Both the position numbers and the translations under genes were made by a program. The notes beneath the pieces were generated by a model, which worked only from the letters and a program-made list of their open reading frames with translations, was not told the DNA's origin and did not search any database. Below, piece after piece: positions 15,449-23,877 of a stretch of DNA of 36,346 bases; position 1 is the stretch's first letter, and each line of letters opens with the position of its first letter. The stretch is from an uncultured Faecalibacterium sp. (GTDB lineage Bacteria; Bacillota; Clostridia; Oscillospirales; Ruminococcaceae): contig CAKSWQ010000023.1 of assembly GCA_934512105.1 (NCBI GenBank), positions 1 through 36,346 on the forward strand. Reading direction: 5' to 3'.

Positions 15449-15484
15449 TTGCCAACAGGCTGGTTCTGTTGTAGGATAGAACCA
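15449..15484 (+). promoter_or_regulatory. Promoter with overlapping operator before truncated lacI and MATE
   Basis: TTGCCA (15449-15454), 17 bp, TAGGAT (15472-15477). The inverted repeat TGGTTCT (15461-15467) / AGAACCA (15478-15484) brackets the -10, as expected for repressor binding. Confidence 0.55.
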
Positions 15485-15511
15485 GAACGGCAACGGAAAG
15501 AAGGTGCAAGG

Positions 15512-15688
15512 ATGGAACAGTCTCGGGTCCGCATTGTGGATATCGCACAGACATTGGGGCTTAGTACCGCTACTGTCTCCAACGTGATCCACGGCAAGAC
15601 GGAAAAACTCTCAGGCGAAACGGTGAAACGGGTGCAGCAGGAACTGGAACGAGAAAGCACAAGGAGGCTGCCATGTCAGACTTTATGA
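15512..15688 (+). pseudogene. Truncated LacI-family regulator, DNA-binding domain only
   Basis: 58 residues. It begins with a typical LacI headpiece: IVDIAQTLGLSTATVSNVIHGKTEKLSGETVKRVQQELER. After residue 47 the sequence turns into a short unrelated tail (ESTRRLPCQTL) and stops; the hinge and about 270-residue sugar-binding domain are gone. The last 16 bases overlap the MATE gene, whose ribosome binding site lies inside it. GAAAGAAGG precedes the ATG. An inverted repeat at 15461-15484 overlaps the promoter and was probably the operator of the full protein. Without the effector domain it cannot sense a ligand and probably dimerises poorly. A deletion joining the start of lacI to the MATE gene is the simplest explanation. 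Confidence 0.72.
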
Positions 15689-17022
15689 GGACCCTTTGCA
15701 AAATTGCCATTCCGGTCACCTTGCAGGGGATGCTGCAAGCCTCCTTTTCCATTGTGGATCAGGTCATGATCGGGCAGCTGGGCGAGGCCGGCATTGCAGC
15801 TGTGGGGCTGTGCGGTAACTTTACCCTTATTTTCTCTGTGATGTCGGGCGCAGTCGGCACAGTTGCCGGTATTCTGATGGCGCAGTTTCTGGGTGCGGAG
15901 GAGCACACCGAGGCATGGCGCAGTCTGGATGTGAGCCTTGTCTGCGGGGGTGTGCTGGCGGTAGGGTTTCTGCTGGCGGCAGGCGGCTTCCCGGCGCAGG
16001 TCTTGGGGCTTTATACGGAAGATGACGCCATCCTCCGCGTGGGGGCGGGGTACTTCCGCATCGTGGCGTTCTCCTATCTGCCCATGGCGGTCAGCACCGT
16101 CCTGTCTGCATGGCTGCGCTGCAAGGAACATGCCGCTGTCCCCTTTTGGGCAAGCCTTGGCGCGGTAGCGGTGAACACCGGGCTGAACTATCTGCTCATC
16201 TTCGGAAAGCTGGGTGCCCCCGCTATGGGCGTTGCCGGTGCTGCCATCGCCACGCTGGTTTCCCAGCTTTTGAACCTGCTTTTGATCTTGATAGGCTTTG
16301 GCCTCTGTATTCAAAAAGAGAGGGAACAGCCCCTCTGGTCCTTGCGGTTTGAGACCCTCACCCTGCGGGCGTATGGCGGCATGATCCTGCCCATCCTTAT
16401 CAGCGAGTTTCTGTGGAGCTTGGGGCAGAATGTGGAATCTGCGGTGTATGGGCATCTGGGCACCGCAAGCCTTGCCGCCTACACCCTTACCAGCCCGCTT
16501 CAAGGGCTTATCATCGGGGCTTTGAGCGGACTGTCCGCAGCTGCCGGGGTGATGGTGGGCAAACAGCTGGGCAGAAAAGACTATGCTGCCGCCTATGCAG
16601 ACTCCAAAAAGCTCATGGCGGCAGGGCTTGTGGGGGCAGTGACGGTAGCGGCGCTGGTGGTCTTGCTGGCGGGGCCTTATACCGGCTGGTATCGCGTAGC
16701 CCCCGGCGTAAAAAGGCTGGGAAAATTGCTGCTGGTGATTTTTGCCCTGTATGCCCCCATCAAGGTGGAAAACATGATCCTTGGCGGCGGCATCCTGCGC
16801 AGCGGCGGCAACACCGGGATCATTCTGGTCATCGACTGTCTGGGAACATGGTGCGTCGGCATCCCCTTGTGCTTGCTGGCTGCCTATGGGCTGCGGTGGG
16901 GCATCGTGGGTGTATATGCCCTGCTCAACGCAGAGGAAGCATTCCGGCTGGTTTTGTCCCTTGTGATGTTCCGCAGGCGCAGCTGGATGGTTAGCCTGTC
17001 TGAGAAACAGAGCGTATCCTGA
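15673..17022 (+). CDS. MATE-family multidrug/Na+ efflux protein
   Basis: 449 residues with about 12 hydrophobic segments in two similar halves. It opens with IAIPVTLQGMLQASFSIVDQVMIGQLGE, the MATE entry signature; the second half repeats it as MILPILISEFLWSLGQNVESAVYGHLG. Family members export cationic drugs or metabolites in exchange for Na+ or H+. AAGGAGG sits 5 bases before ATG 15673. It overlaps the truncated lacI gene and appears to depend on that promoter (15449-15477). The substrate is not predictable. It is followed by a strong terminator. Confidence 0.9.
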   Translation: MSDFMRTLCKIAIPVTLQGMLQASFSIVDQVMIGQLGEAGIAAVGLCGNFTLIFSVMSGAVGTVAGILMAQFLGAEEHTEAWRSLDVSLVCGGVLAVGFLLAAGGFPAQVLGLYTEDDAILRVGAGYFRIVAFSYLPMAVSTVLSAWLRCKEHAAVPFWASLGAVAVNTGLNYLLIFGKLGAPAMGVAGAAIATLVSQLLNLLLILIGFGLCIQKEREQPLWSLRFETLTLRAYGGMILPILISEFLWSLGQNVESAVYGHLGTASLAAYTLTSPLQGLIIGALSGLSAAAGVMVGKQLGRKDYAAAYADSKKLMAAGLVGAVTVAALVVLLAGPYTGWYRVAPGVKRLGKLLLVIFALYAPIKVENMILGGGILRSGGNTGIILVIDCLGTWCVGIPLCLLAAYGLRWGIVGVYALLNAEEAFRLVLSLVMFRRRSWMVSLSEKQSVS

Positions 17023-17052
17023 AGAGCGCAAAACGCCCCTTGTCCGCACCAG

Positions 17053-17102
17053 AAAAGCCTCCCCGGCTTTCCTTCTTGGAAGGGATGCCGGGGAGGCTTT
17101 TT
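17053..17102. terminator. Bidirectional terminator between MATE and opp operon
   Basis: AAAAGCCTCCCCGGC (17053-17067) and GCCGGGGAGGCTTTT (17087-17101) form a 15-bp stem with T-runs in both orientations, serving the convergent MATE gene and oppF. Confidence 0.88.
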
Positions 17103-17169
17103 ATCTGTTAAACGATACCGGAAAGACGCAAAACTGGTTAAAAAACACAGCCCCGTCTTTTATCCGGCT

Positions 17170-18102
17170 TTATTTGCACCACTTGGCAAATTCTTCATCC
17201 GTACACTTGACGTAGTGGCTGCCCTCCACATGGTGGCTGGTGCCTTTGGAATAGTCGATGCCGGAGGTAGCATAGTCATAAGTCTCGGCTACGCGGCGCT
17301 TTTCCACCACCGGGTTCGGCAGCGGAATGGCCGACAGCAGGCTCCGGGTGTAGGGGTGGATGGGGTGCTCGAAGATCTCCTCGGTGGTGCCGGTCTCCAG
17401 CAGATGCCCCAGATGCAGCACACCGATGCGGTCGGAGATGTACTTGACCATGGACAGGTCGTGGGCAATGAACAGATACGCCGTGCCGGTCTCCTGCTGG
17501 ATATCCTTCATCAGGTTGACCACCTGTGCCTGAATGGACACATCCAGTGCCGAGATGCACTCATCTGCGATGATGAGCTTGGGGTTCATGATGAGAGCGC
17601 GGGCGATGCCTACGCGCTGGCGCTGACCGCCGGAGAACTGGTGGGGGTAGCGCTCGGCGTGCTCCGGGGCAAGGCCGACCTTGGCAAGGATCTTTTCCAC
17701 CTTTTCGCGGCGCTCTGCCGGTGTTTTGCACAGATGATGGATATCCAGCCCCTCGCCGATGATGTCCTCCACCTTCTTGCGGGGGTTCAGGGACGCCATG
17801 GGGTCCTGAAAGATCATCTGCATCTGGGTGCGCAGGGTATTGTTCTGCGCATGGGTCAGACGGCCGCTGATATCCTGCCCGTCAAAGGTGAGCTTGCCCG
17901 CAGTGGGGTCATACAGGCGGATGATGCTGCGGCCGATGGTGGATTTGCCCGAGCCGGACTCGCCCACCAGACCGTAGGTCTCGCCGGGGTAAATCTCAAA
18001 GCTGACATCGTCCACCGCCTTGACCGTAAAATTCTTGTTGACGCGGAAATACTGCTTCAGCCCTTCGACCTTCAGCAGCGGGGTCGTGCTCTGTGCTGCC
18101 AT
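17170..18102 (-). CDS. oppF: Oligopeptide ABC transporter ATPase OppF
   Basis: 310 residues. Walker A GESGSGKS (47-54), the Q-loop segment MIFQDPMASLNPRKKV, the signature QFSGGQRQRVGIARAL, and Walker B LIIADECISALDVS; the D-E-C wording is a common Gram-positive variant of DEP. The C-terminal oligo_HPY segment (HPYTRSLLSAIP) is typical of Opp/Dpp ATPases. OppF pairs with OppD to power peptide import at the cytoplasmic face. It starts immediately after the oppD stop (TAAATG), so the two are translationally coupled. It is the last gene of the leftward operon and ends near the 17053-17102 terminator. Confidence 0.93.
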   Translation of the reverse strand: MAAQSTTPLLKVEGLKQYFRVNKNFTVKAVDDVSFEIYPGETYGLVGESGSGKSTIGRSIIRLYDPTAGKLTFDGQDISGRLTHAQNNTLRTQMQMIFQDPMASLNPRKKVEDIIGEGLDIHHLCKTPAERREKVEKILAKVGLAPEHAERYPHQFSGGQRQRVGIARALIMNPKLIIADECISALDVSIQAQVVNLMKDIQQETGTAYLFIAHDLSMVKYISDRIGVLHLGHLLETGTTEEIFEHPIHPYTRSLLSAIPLPNPVVEKRRVAETYDYATSGIDYSKGTSHHVEGSHYVKCTDEEFAKWCK

Positions 18103-19200
18103 TTATTCCGCCTCCTCGATCTTTTTTGCTTCTGCTTTCATGCGGGCAATGCGCTCCTTGAGCTCCGGCGGCATCTCCACCTTGGGGGCACGGGGGTCCA
18201 GCAGCCAGGTTGCCGCGTAGTGGGTATCGCTGATCTTGAACATGGGCGGGTCGATCTCGTCGTCAATGTTCAGTGCAAAGCGGTTGCGGGGTGCAAAGGC
18301 ATCGCCGGGCTTCTCGTGCAGCAGGTTCGGCGGCGAACCGGGGATGGTATACAGACGGTCGTCAGCGGTGTCAAGGTCGGGCATGGCCGACAGCAGACCC
18401 CATGTGTAGGGGTGCTTGGGGTCGTAGAAAATTTCGTCAATGGTGCCGGTCTCCACGATCTTGCCGGCGTACATCACGTCCACATAATCTGCCACCTTTG
18501 CCACAACGCCAAGGTCGTGGGTGATGTAGATGACCGAGATACCGCGCTCCTTCTGGATGCGGCGGATCAGCTCCAGAATTTTGGCCTGAATGGTCACATC
18601 CAGCGCGGTGGTGGGCTCGTCACAGATCAGCAGGTCGGGGTCGCAGGAGAGCGCAATGGCAATGACCACGCGCTGGCGCATACCGCCGGACAGCTGGTGC
18701 GGGTAGTTTTTCATCCGCTTCTCGGCATCGGTGATGCCCACCTCTTCCAGCAGCTCCAGTGCCTTTTTATAGGCTTCCGCCTTGGGCATCTTGAAGTGCC
18801 AGAGCATTCCCTCCATGATCTGCTTGCCGATGGTCATGGTGGGGTCAAGGCTGGTCATGGGGTCCTGAAACACCATGGCGATGCGCTTGCCGTTGATGTG
18901 GCGGCGGATCCACTTTTTGTCCTTTTGCAGCAGATCCACGGTCTCCGGGCTGCCGTCGGCGTGGTGGTAGCTGAACTGGATGCTGCCGCTGTTCACGGTG
19001 GCATTCTTGGCCAGAATGCCCATGGCGGCTTTCATGGTCACAGACTTGCCGGAACCGGACTCGCCCACCAGCGCGACCGTCTCGCCCTTGTACAGGTCGA
19101 TGTTCACGCCGCGGATGGCGTGCACCGGGCCTGCGGTGGTCTTAAAGGTGATATCAAGGTCTCGCACCGACAAGACCTGTTCTTTTTTTGCTTCAGGCAT
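18103..19200 (-). CDS. oppD: Oligopeptide ABC transporter ATPase OppD
   Basis: 365 residues. Walker A GESGSGKS (46-53), [16 protein letters not shown], the signature [16 protein letters not shown] and Walker [15 protein letters not shown] are all intact. The oligo_HPY region ([16 protein letters not shown]...IPGSPPNLL) follows. The C-terminal tail is charged and longer than usual. GGAGG precedes the ATG at 19200. The order oppA-B-C-D-F matches the classical operon, and substrate range depends on OppA. Confidence 0.94.
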   Translation of the reverse strand: MPEAKKEQVLSVRDLDITFKTTAGPVHAIRGVNIDLYKGETVALVGESGSGKSVTMKAAMGILAKNATVNSGSIQFSYHHADGSPETVDLLQKDKKWIRRHINGKRIAMVFQDPMTSLDPTMTIGKQIMEGMLWHFKMPKAEAYKKALELLEEVGITDAEKRMKNYPHQLSGGMRQRVVIAIALSCDPDLLICDEPTTALDVTIQAKILELIRRIQKERGISVIYITHDLGVVAKVADYVDVMYAGKIVETGTIDEIFYDPKHPYTWGLLSAMPDLDTADDRLYTIPGSPPNLLHEKPGDAFAPRNRFALNIDDEIDPPMFKISDTHYAATWLLDPRAPKVEMPPELKERIARMKAEAKKIEEAE

Positions 19201-19213
19201 GGGGTGTTCCTCC

Positions 19214-20317
19214 TTACATACTCTTCATCTTGGGGTCCAGCGCCTCGCGCAGGCCGTCCGCCACCAGGTTGAAGCTGAGCATCAGCAGGCTCATGACCAC
19301 GATGGGCGGGATGATCTGATAGGGGTGGGTGGTGAAGCTGTTGTACAGCTCACTGATCAGGGAGCCCAGCGAGCACTGCGGCACCGGGATGCCCAGACCC
19401 ACAAAGGAAAGGAACGCCTCGGTGAAGATGGCGGTGGGGATGCTGAACATGACCTGCGTGATGATGGGTCCGATGATGTTGGGCAGCACTTCCTTGAAGA
19501 TGATGAAGAAGCTGCCTGCACCCAGCGTGCGGGAGGCCAGAACGAACTCCTGATCCTTCAGCTTGAGCATCTCGGCGCGGGCGATACGGCTCATGCCCAC
19601 CCACTCGGTCAGCATCAGGGCAAAGATGATGGTCACCATGCCGGGCTGCAATACCAGCAGCAGCAGCGTGACGATGACCAGACGCGGGATGCCGTTGGCC
19701 ACTTCCAGAAAGCGCTGCATCACCATATCCACCCTGCCGCCGAAGTAGCCAGAGATCAGGCCGTAGCTCATGCCGATGACCATATCAATGATGGCCGCAG
19801 CCACCGCGATGATCAGGGAGACGCGCGCGCCTTCCCATGTACGGGTCCAGATGTCGCGGCCGTACAGATCGCTGCCGAACCAGTAGTAGACGTCCAGCTT
19901 GTCCTTTTCCTGATAGGCATTGGTCACCTTGGTACCGGTAGTGGTGCTCATCTTTTCGCTGCCGTCCAGAATGCCCAGCCGCTCAATGCCCGGCACGCGG
20001 GGCGCAAAGTTTTTCTGGCTCAGATCCTGCCCGGAGTAGGTGTAGCTGTTCATGCCGGGGCCCAAAACGGCCAGCAGCACGATGACCACAATGAGGACAA
20101 GCCCCAGCACGGCGCTCTTTTTATTGAAAAAGCGGATGAGCGCTTCCTTCCAGAAGTTCTGGGCCGCAAAGTTGGTATCCATGCTGATCTCGTCGTCGTT
20201 GTGCTTGAGGGTAAAATCCTTTTCCGCAAAGGTGTGCTCCGTGTACATTGCATCCACGGCGCTGACAATGGCATCGGCGGTGGATTCTCCGCCCAGCCGG
20301 ATCGCTTTCTCTGCCAT
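19214..20317 (-). CDS. oppC: Oligopeptide ABC transporter permease OppC
   Basis: 367 residues. A cytoplasmic N-terminal extension of about 75 residues precedes the first membrane helix (LGLVLIVVIVLLAVLGPG). A long external loop mentions the family-typical YWFGSDLYGRDIWTR. The BPD_transp_1 domain then follows with the EAA loop near MSRIARAEMLKLKDQEFVLASRTLGAGSFFIIFKEVLPNI. The ATG directly follows the oppB stop codon (TAAATG). It forms the membrane channel with OppB. Confidence 0.93.
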   Translation of the reverse strand: MAEKAIRLGGESTADAIVSAVDAMYTEHTFAEKDFTLKHNDDEISMDTNFAAQNFWKEALIRFFNKKSAVLGLVLIVVIVLLAVLGPGMNSYTYSGQDLSQKNFAPRVPGIERLGILDGSEKMSTTTGTKVTNAYQEKDKLDVYYWFGSDLYGRDIWTRTWEGARVSLIIAVAAAIIDMVIGMSYGLISGYFGGRVDMVMQRFLEVANGIPRLVIVTLLLLVLQPGMVTIIFALMLTEWVGMSRIARAEMLKLKDQEFVLASRTLGAGSFFIIFKEVLPNIIGPIITQVMFSIPTAIFTEAFLSFVGLGIPVPQCSLGSLISELYNSFTTHPYQIIPPIVVMSLLMLSFNLVADGLREALDPKMKSM

Positions 20318-21253
20318 TTAGTTGTCCCCCTTTGCCAAACGAATGCGCGGGTCGATGATGCCGTACAGCAGGTCAACGACCAGCATGATGCCAATGTACA
20401 TGGCGCTGTAAATAAAGCTCAGACCAATGACCACGTTGTAGTCGTTGGACTGGATGGCCGTCACCAGCAGGCTGCCCACGCCGGGGATGGCAAAGATCTT
20501 TTCCACCACCAGCGAGCCGGTCATCAGATCCACGATCAGCGGTGCCAGCACCGTGATGATGGGGATCAGGGCGTTGCGCAGCGCGTGGCGGAAGATCAGC
20601 GCCGGGCCGGAGATGCCCTTGCTCTCGGCCAGCAGCATATAATCGGAATCCAGCACCTCGATCATCTCACTGCGGGTAAAGCGGGCGATGGACGCCATGG
20701 TGAACATGGAAAGCGAGATACTGGGCAGCACGCTGGAGCCAAAGATGTCCTTGGCGGAAAACAGCATGGGGAACCAGCGGAATTTGAAGCCGAAGGTGTA
20801 GCTCAGCGCCAGTGCGAACACATAGGACGGCACCGATACGCCGATGACCGAGATGATGGTGGCGATGGTGTCCACCACAGTATCCCGCTTCAAAGCGGCA
20901 AGGATACCCAGCACCAGACCTACGATCGCACCCAGCGTGACCGCCATGCCGCCCACCTGAATGGAGATGGGCAGACGGGACTGGATGAGCTGGGAGATGG
21001 GCGTATTTTTGGAGATATTGTAGCTGACACCCAGATCGCCCCGGAGCATATTGCCCACATAGCGGAAGAACTGGATATAGATGGGCTGGTCAAGGCCGTA
21101 CTTTGCATACAGGGCTGCACGCATTTCCGGCGTCAGCTTTTCATCATTGAAGGGCGAACCGGGCATCAGCTGCATCAGGATGAACAGCACCAGCAGAATT
21201 GCCAGCAGCGTAAACAGCGAGGTCAGGATTCGCTTGAGCGTATATTTTTTCAC
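20318..21253 (-). CDS. oppB: Oligopeptide ABC transporter permease OppB
   Basis: 311 residues from GTG 21253-21251 (MKKYTLKRILTSLFTLLAILLV), with AAGGGGG upstream. A longer frame to 21337 would run through the terminator stem and is unlikely. Six membrane helices, the family segment LMPGSPF.....LTPE..AALYAKYGLDQP, and an EAA loop (RNALIPIITVLAPLIVDLMTGSLVVEKIFAIPGVGSLL) are visible. It lies 134 bases below oppA, with a terminator between them. Confidence 0.92.
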   Translation of the reverse strand: MKKYTLKRILTSLFTLLAILLVLFILMQLMPGSPFNDEKLTPEMRAALYAKYGLDQPIYIQFFRYVGNMLRGDLGVSYNISKNTPISQLIQSRLPISIQVGGMAVTLGAIVGLVLGILAALKRDTVVDTIATIISVIGVSVPSYVFALALSYTFGFKFRWFPMLFSAKDIFGSSVLPSISLSMFTMASIARFTRSEMIEVLDSDYMLLAESKGISGPALIFRHALRNALIPIITVLAPLIVDLMTGSLVVEKIFAIPGVGSLLVTAIQSNDYNVVIGLSFIYSAMYIGIMLVVDLLYGIIDPRIRLAKGDN

Positions 21254-21325
21254 GTCGGGTGGACCCCCTTTTCCTTCCGGGCTCTCGCGGTCAGTCGTTC
21301 GTCTGCCGCGGACAGGCACAATGCC

Positions 21326-21366
21326 AAAAAGGCGCACAGTGGCTCTTTGCGGGCCACTGTGCGGCC
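21326..21366 (-). terminator. Intra-operon terminator between oppA and oppB
   Basis: On the minus strand, GCCGCACAGTGGC (from 21365) pairs with GCCACTGTGCGCC and is followed by TTTTT at 21330-21326. Partial read-through would give more binding protein than permease, a common arrangement in peptide importers. Confidence 0.8.
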
Positions 21367-21387
21367 TTGTTCAGTGTGCTTTCAGTT

Positions 21388-23091
21388 TTACTCGCTCTTA
21401 GTGGCGTTCTTGTACACGCGGTTCAGTGCCACGGGGTGGAAGTCTACGCCGGTAACGGCAGAGGAGACCATCTCGGCATTGCACTGGCCGTACAGCGGGA
21501 AGATGACCGCCTGCTCCAGAACGATCTGCTCTGCCTCGTACAGGGCAGCCCAGCGGCCCTCGGGGTCGGTGCACAGGTCACCGGTGGTGCACTCGTCAAT
21601 GATGGCATCGTAGTCGGCATCGCTCCACAGACCGTAGTTGTTGGAGTTGCCGGTCACCCACATGCCCAGATAGGTCATGGGGTCGGCGTAGTCGGGGCCC
21701 CAGCGGGTCAGGCCGATCTCAAAGTTGCCGTCCTGCATATCCTGCACGCGCTGCTTCTTGGGCTCCACGGTCAGGTTCAGGGTAAAGCCTGCCAGCGTGG
21801 TCTCCAGCTGCTCCTTGACGACCTGTGCCACCTTCTGGGGTGCATCGTCGGCATCCACCACCATGTTGAAGGTGAAGGAGTCCTTGCCCAGCTCGCTCTT
21901 GGCCTGCTCGTAGTACTCCTTGGCCTTGTCGGCATCATAAGCGCAGAACTCTGCAAACTTGGTCTGGTCGGCGCTGAAATCGCTGCCGTCGGGGCCGGTG
22001 GCGAACTGCGGCGGAACGGCGGTGTAGCAGGGTGCAGAGCCATCCTTCAGCACATCCCCGGTAATGGCGTCACGATCCAGTGCAAAGGTGATGGCCTTGC
22101 GCAGGTTCTCGTTGGCCAGCTCCGGCACACCGTCGATGTTGGGGCTGATGTACCACAGGTAACCGGCACCCACGCTGGTAAATTCGGGATCATCCTTGAC
22201 CTGATCCACCTGTTCGCCGTTCAGCAGGGTCATGTCCAGAGCACCGGTCTGGTAGCTCATCAGTGCCTGCTGGCTGTCCTTGATGACCTGATAGGCCAGA
22301 CCGTCCAGAGCAATCTTGTCGGCATCATAGTAATCGGGGTTCTTTTCCAGCGTAAAGGCAGTAGCAGCGGGCTGGTAATCGGTCAGCTTGAAAGCGCCGT
22401 TGGACAGCACCGTGTCAGGGCTGGTGCCGAAGGTGTCCTTGCAGGTGTTGAAGAAGGCCTCGTTGACCGGATAGAAGGTGGGGAAATACATCAGGCTCAG
22501 GAAATAGCTGACAGGAACGTTCAGCTGGACTTCCAGCGTCTTGTCATCCACAGCAGTCACGCCCAGATCGGTGACGGGCTTCTCGCCTGCAATGATCTCG
22601 GCAGCGTTGACCACCTGACCGATATCAGAAAGCATATAGGAATACTCGGAAGCGTTGGCGGGGTCTACGGCACGCTGCCAGCCAAACACGAAGTCGGCAG
22701 CGGTAACGGCTTCACCGTTGGACCACTTGGCATCGCGCAGGTGGAAGGTGTAGGTCTTGCCGTCCTCGCTGATCTCATAAGTCTCTGCAATGGCCGGGAC
22801 AGCTGCGCCGTCTGCATCCATCTGCATCAGACCGTCGGTGTAGTCGGCGATGACCTCAAAGGAGGTGCCGTCGGTAGCGATCTGCGGGTCCAGCGACTGG
22901 ACCTCGGTCTCCAGCATGATGTTCAGGGTGCCGCCCTTTGCAGTGCCAGCTGCAGAGGAGGCAGTGCCGGAGGCGGAGGAAGCCGCCACCGAGCTGGAAG
23001 AGCCGCCACAGGCCGTCAGAGCCAGCGCTGCGGAGGTGACACCGGCAGCTGCCAGGAAGCTGCGGCGCGAAATACGACGATCGAATCTCAT
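21388..23091 (-). CDS. oppA: Oligopeptide-binding lipoprotein OppA
   Basis: 567 residues. The N terminus RRISRRSFLAAAGVTSAALALTACGG has a twin-arginine-like start and a lipobox (LTAC) with Cys28, so the protein should be a lipoprotein outside the membrane. A Ser/Ala-rich linker follows, then an SBP_bac_5 domain: GGTLNIMLETEVQSLDPQIATDG, YTFHLRDAKWSNGEAVTAADFVFGWQRAVDP and LRKAITFALDRDAI. It captures peptides for OppBCDF. GAGAGGGG precedes the ATG by 7 bases. The upstream leader has two hairpins (23113-23140 and 23157-23203) that may control its expression. Confidence 0.94.
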   Translation of the reverse strand: MRFDRRISRRSFLAAAGVTSAALALTACGGSSSSVAASSASGTASSAAGTAKGGTLNIMLETEVQSLDPQIATDGTSFEVIADYTDGLMQMDADGAAVPAIAETYEISEDGKTYTFHLRDAKWSNGEAVTAADFVFGWQRAVDPANASEYSYMLSDIGQVVNAAEIIAGEKPVTDLGVTAVDDKTLEVQLNVPVSYFLSLMYFPTFYPVNEAFFNTCKDTFGTSPDTVLSNGAFKLTDYQPAATAFTLEKNPDYYDADKIALDGLAYQVIKDSQQALMSYQTGALDMTLLNGEQVDQVKDDPEFTSVGAGYLWYISPNIDGVPELANENLRKAITFALDRDAITGDVLKDGSAPCYTAVPPQFATGPDGSDFSADQTKFAEFCAYDADKAKEYYEQAKSELGKDSFTFNMVVDADDAPQKVAQVVKEQLETTLAGFTLNLTVEPKKQRVQDMQDGNFEIGLTRWGPDYADPMTYLGMWVTGNSNNYGLWSDADYDAIIDECTTGDLCTDPEGRWAALYEAEQIVLEQAVIFPLYGQCNAEMVSSAVTGVDFHPVALNRVYKNATKSE

Positions 23092-23112
23092 AGATGTTTC
23101 CCCTCTCTTTAC

Positions 23113-23203
23113 CGCTTTAGCTTTATACTCCCCTAAAGCGTTGCGTTCTGAAAATACACAAGGGATGTCCGTTCCTCCTTCTGGAACTCTGCACGCCCTT
23201 GTG
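23113..23203 (-). promoter_or_regulatory. Structured 5' leader of oppA
   Basis: Two stems lie between the promoter and oppA: CGCTTTAG / CTAAAGCG (23113-23120 / 23133-23140), and ACACAAGGG / CCCTTGTG (about 23157-23165 / 23196-23203) enclosing GTTCC / GGAAC. They match no riboswitch class that I recognise. Confidence 0.45.
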
Positions 23204-23213
23204 CTATGGCGGC

Positions 23214-23242
23214 ATTATACCGCTCCTTTCCGCAAAAGAAAA
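23214..23242 (-). promoter_or_regulatory. Proximal promoter of oppA
   Basis: On the minus strand, a perfect TATAAT (23219-23214) with a poor -35, TTTTCT (23242-23237), at 17 bp. The transcript would start near 23207. Upstream (23243-23527) I see no gene; a second TATAAT at 23397-23392 lacks a recognisable -35, and an AAAAAATC-CCCC-GATTTTT hairpin sits at 23306-23324. Confidence 0.5.
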
Positions 23243-23527
23243 GGGGTTTTGCAAAATTTGTCCGCGGTATGCGTTCATTTCTGCGGTTTGTCTAACGTAG
23301 CGCCCAAAAAATCCCCCGATTTTTGTACAATTTCATTTCATGAACACATTTCACTTTTAAACAAATACACTTGAAAAATCGTTGTTTTTCTATTATACGC
23401 CTTGATTTTTTGCAGTTCTTTTTGTTTTATAAACTCAGATGCTCGTTTTTCTTTTAGATATAAAACATAGGCAAAACTCAGGTTTTCATTTTGTTGTTGT
23501 CCTTGTGCAGAAGACAGTTGTCAGGGT

Positions 23528-23632
23528 AAAAAGAAGCCGCCGCACAAAACACTGTGCGGCGGCTCCCGGAAGCTGAAACTGTATTCTTAAAAATGAAATT
23601 TCCTTCCAAATAATTATCAAAGGTAATTAACG
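23528..23632 (-). ncRNA. Candidate small RNA or attenuator leader
   Basis: A strong promoter (23639-23666) and a strong terminator (23528-23563) on the same strand bracket about 105 bases without a convincing gene. The unit would produce a short RNA ending in an 11-bp GC-rich stem and T-tract. It lies upstream of oppA in the same direction, so it could instead be the attenuated start of a longer opp leader. No known RNA family is recognisable by eye. Confidence 0.35.
23536..23563 (-). terminator. Terminator of the orphan short transcription unit
   Basis: GCCGCCGCACA / TGTGCGGCGGC, 11-bp perfect stem with a 6-base loop. On the minus strand it is followed by TTCTTTTT (to 23528). Confidence 0.85.
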
Positions 23633-23638
23633 CTGATA

Positions 23639-23666
23639 ATTATATAGAACTGCCCGGGAATGTCAA
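23639..23666 (-). promoter_or_regulatory. Consensus orphan promoter
   Basis: On the minus strand, TTGACA (23666-23661) and TATAAT (23644-23639) are spaced by 16 bp. Both hexamers are perfect. A 9-bp inverted repeat ATAATTATC / GATAATTAT (23610-23618 / 23635-23643) overlaps the -10 and start region. Confidence 0.7.
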
Positions 23667-23696
23667 GCCCTTTTGAAAAAATCGGAGCTGACAAAC

Positions 23697-23731
23697 AAAA
23701 CCGCTCCGGGCGTTCTGCCCGGAGCGGTTTT
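23697..23731. terminator. Bidirectional terminator, probably of the mtlA-ptsH transcript
   Basis: CCGCTCCGGGC / GCCCGGAGCGG (23701-23711 / 23717-23727), flanked by AAAA and TTTT. It is the first strong leftward terminator below ptsH, from which the IS element now separates it. Confidence 0.82.
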
Positions 23732-23808
23732 GCGTTGGGTAGCTTGAGCGAGCGACAACCACCAGCTCCGCTGGTGGAATAAAAACGGCTTTAGCCCTAG
23801 ACAAAGAG

Positions 23809-23868
23809 AAACCTCCCCGTAGAATAGAGTGTGGGTTTGCCAACCACATTCTAGGAACAGGGAGGTTT
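23809..23868 (+). promoter_or_regulatory. Leader stem sequestering the tnpA ribosome binding site
   Basis: AAACCTCCC (23809-23817) is fully complementary to GGGAGGTTT (23860-23868), which contains the tnpA binding site. An inner stem, TAGAAT..TGTGG / CCACATTCTA (23820-23853), closes the structure. IS200 of enteric bacteria is known to repress its transposase by just such an mRNA fold. Confidence 0.65.
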
Positions 23869-23877
23869 ATCTTTGAA

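Noticed and set aside
17215..22900. Very long plus-strand open frames (685, 877 and 625 codons) opposite the opp genes
   Set aside because: They are antisense to clearly recognisable Opp proteins, are rich in His/Gln/Gly and have no domain; high GC in third positions creates them.
23092..23640. T-box or known riboswitch before oppA
   Set aside because: No T-box sequence, specifier loop or recognisable aptamer core is visible; only generic hairpins.
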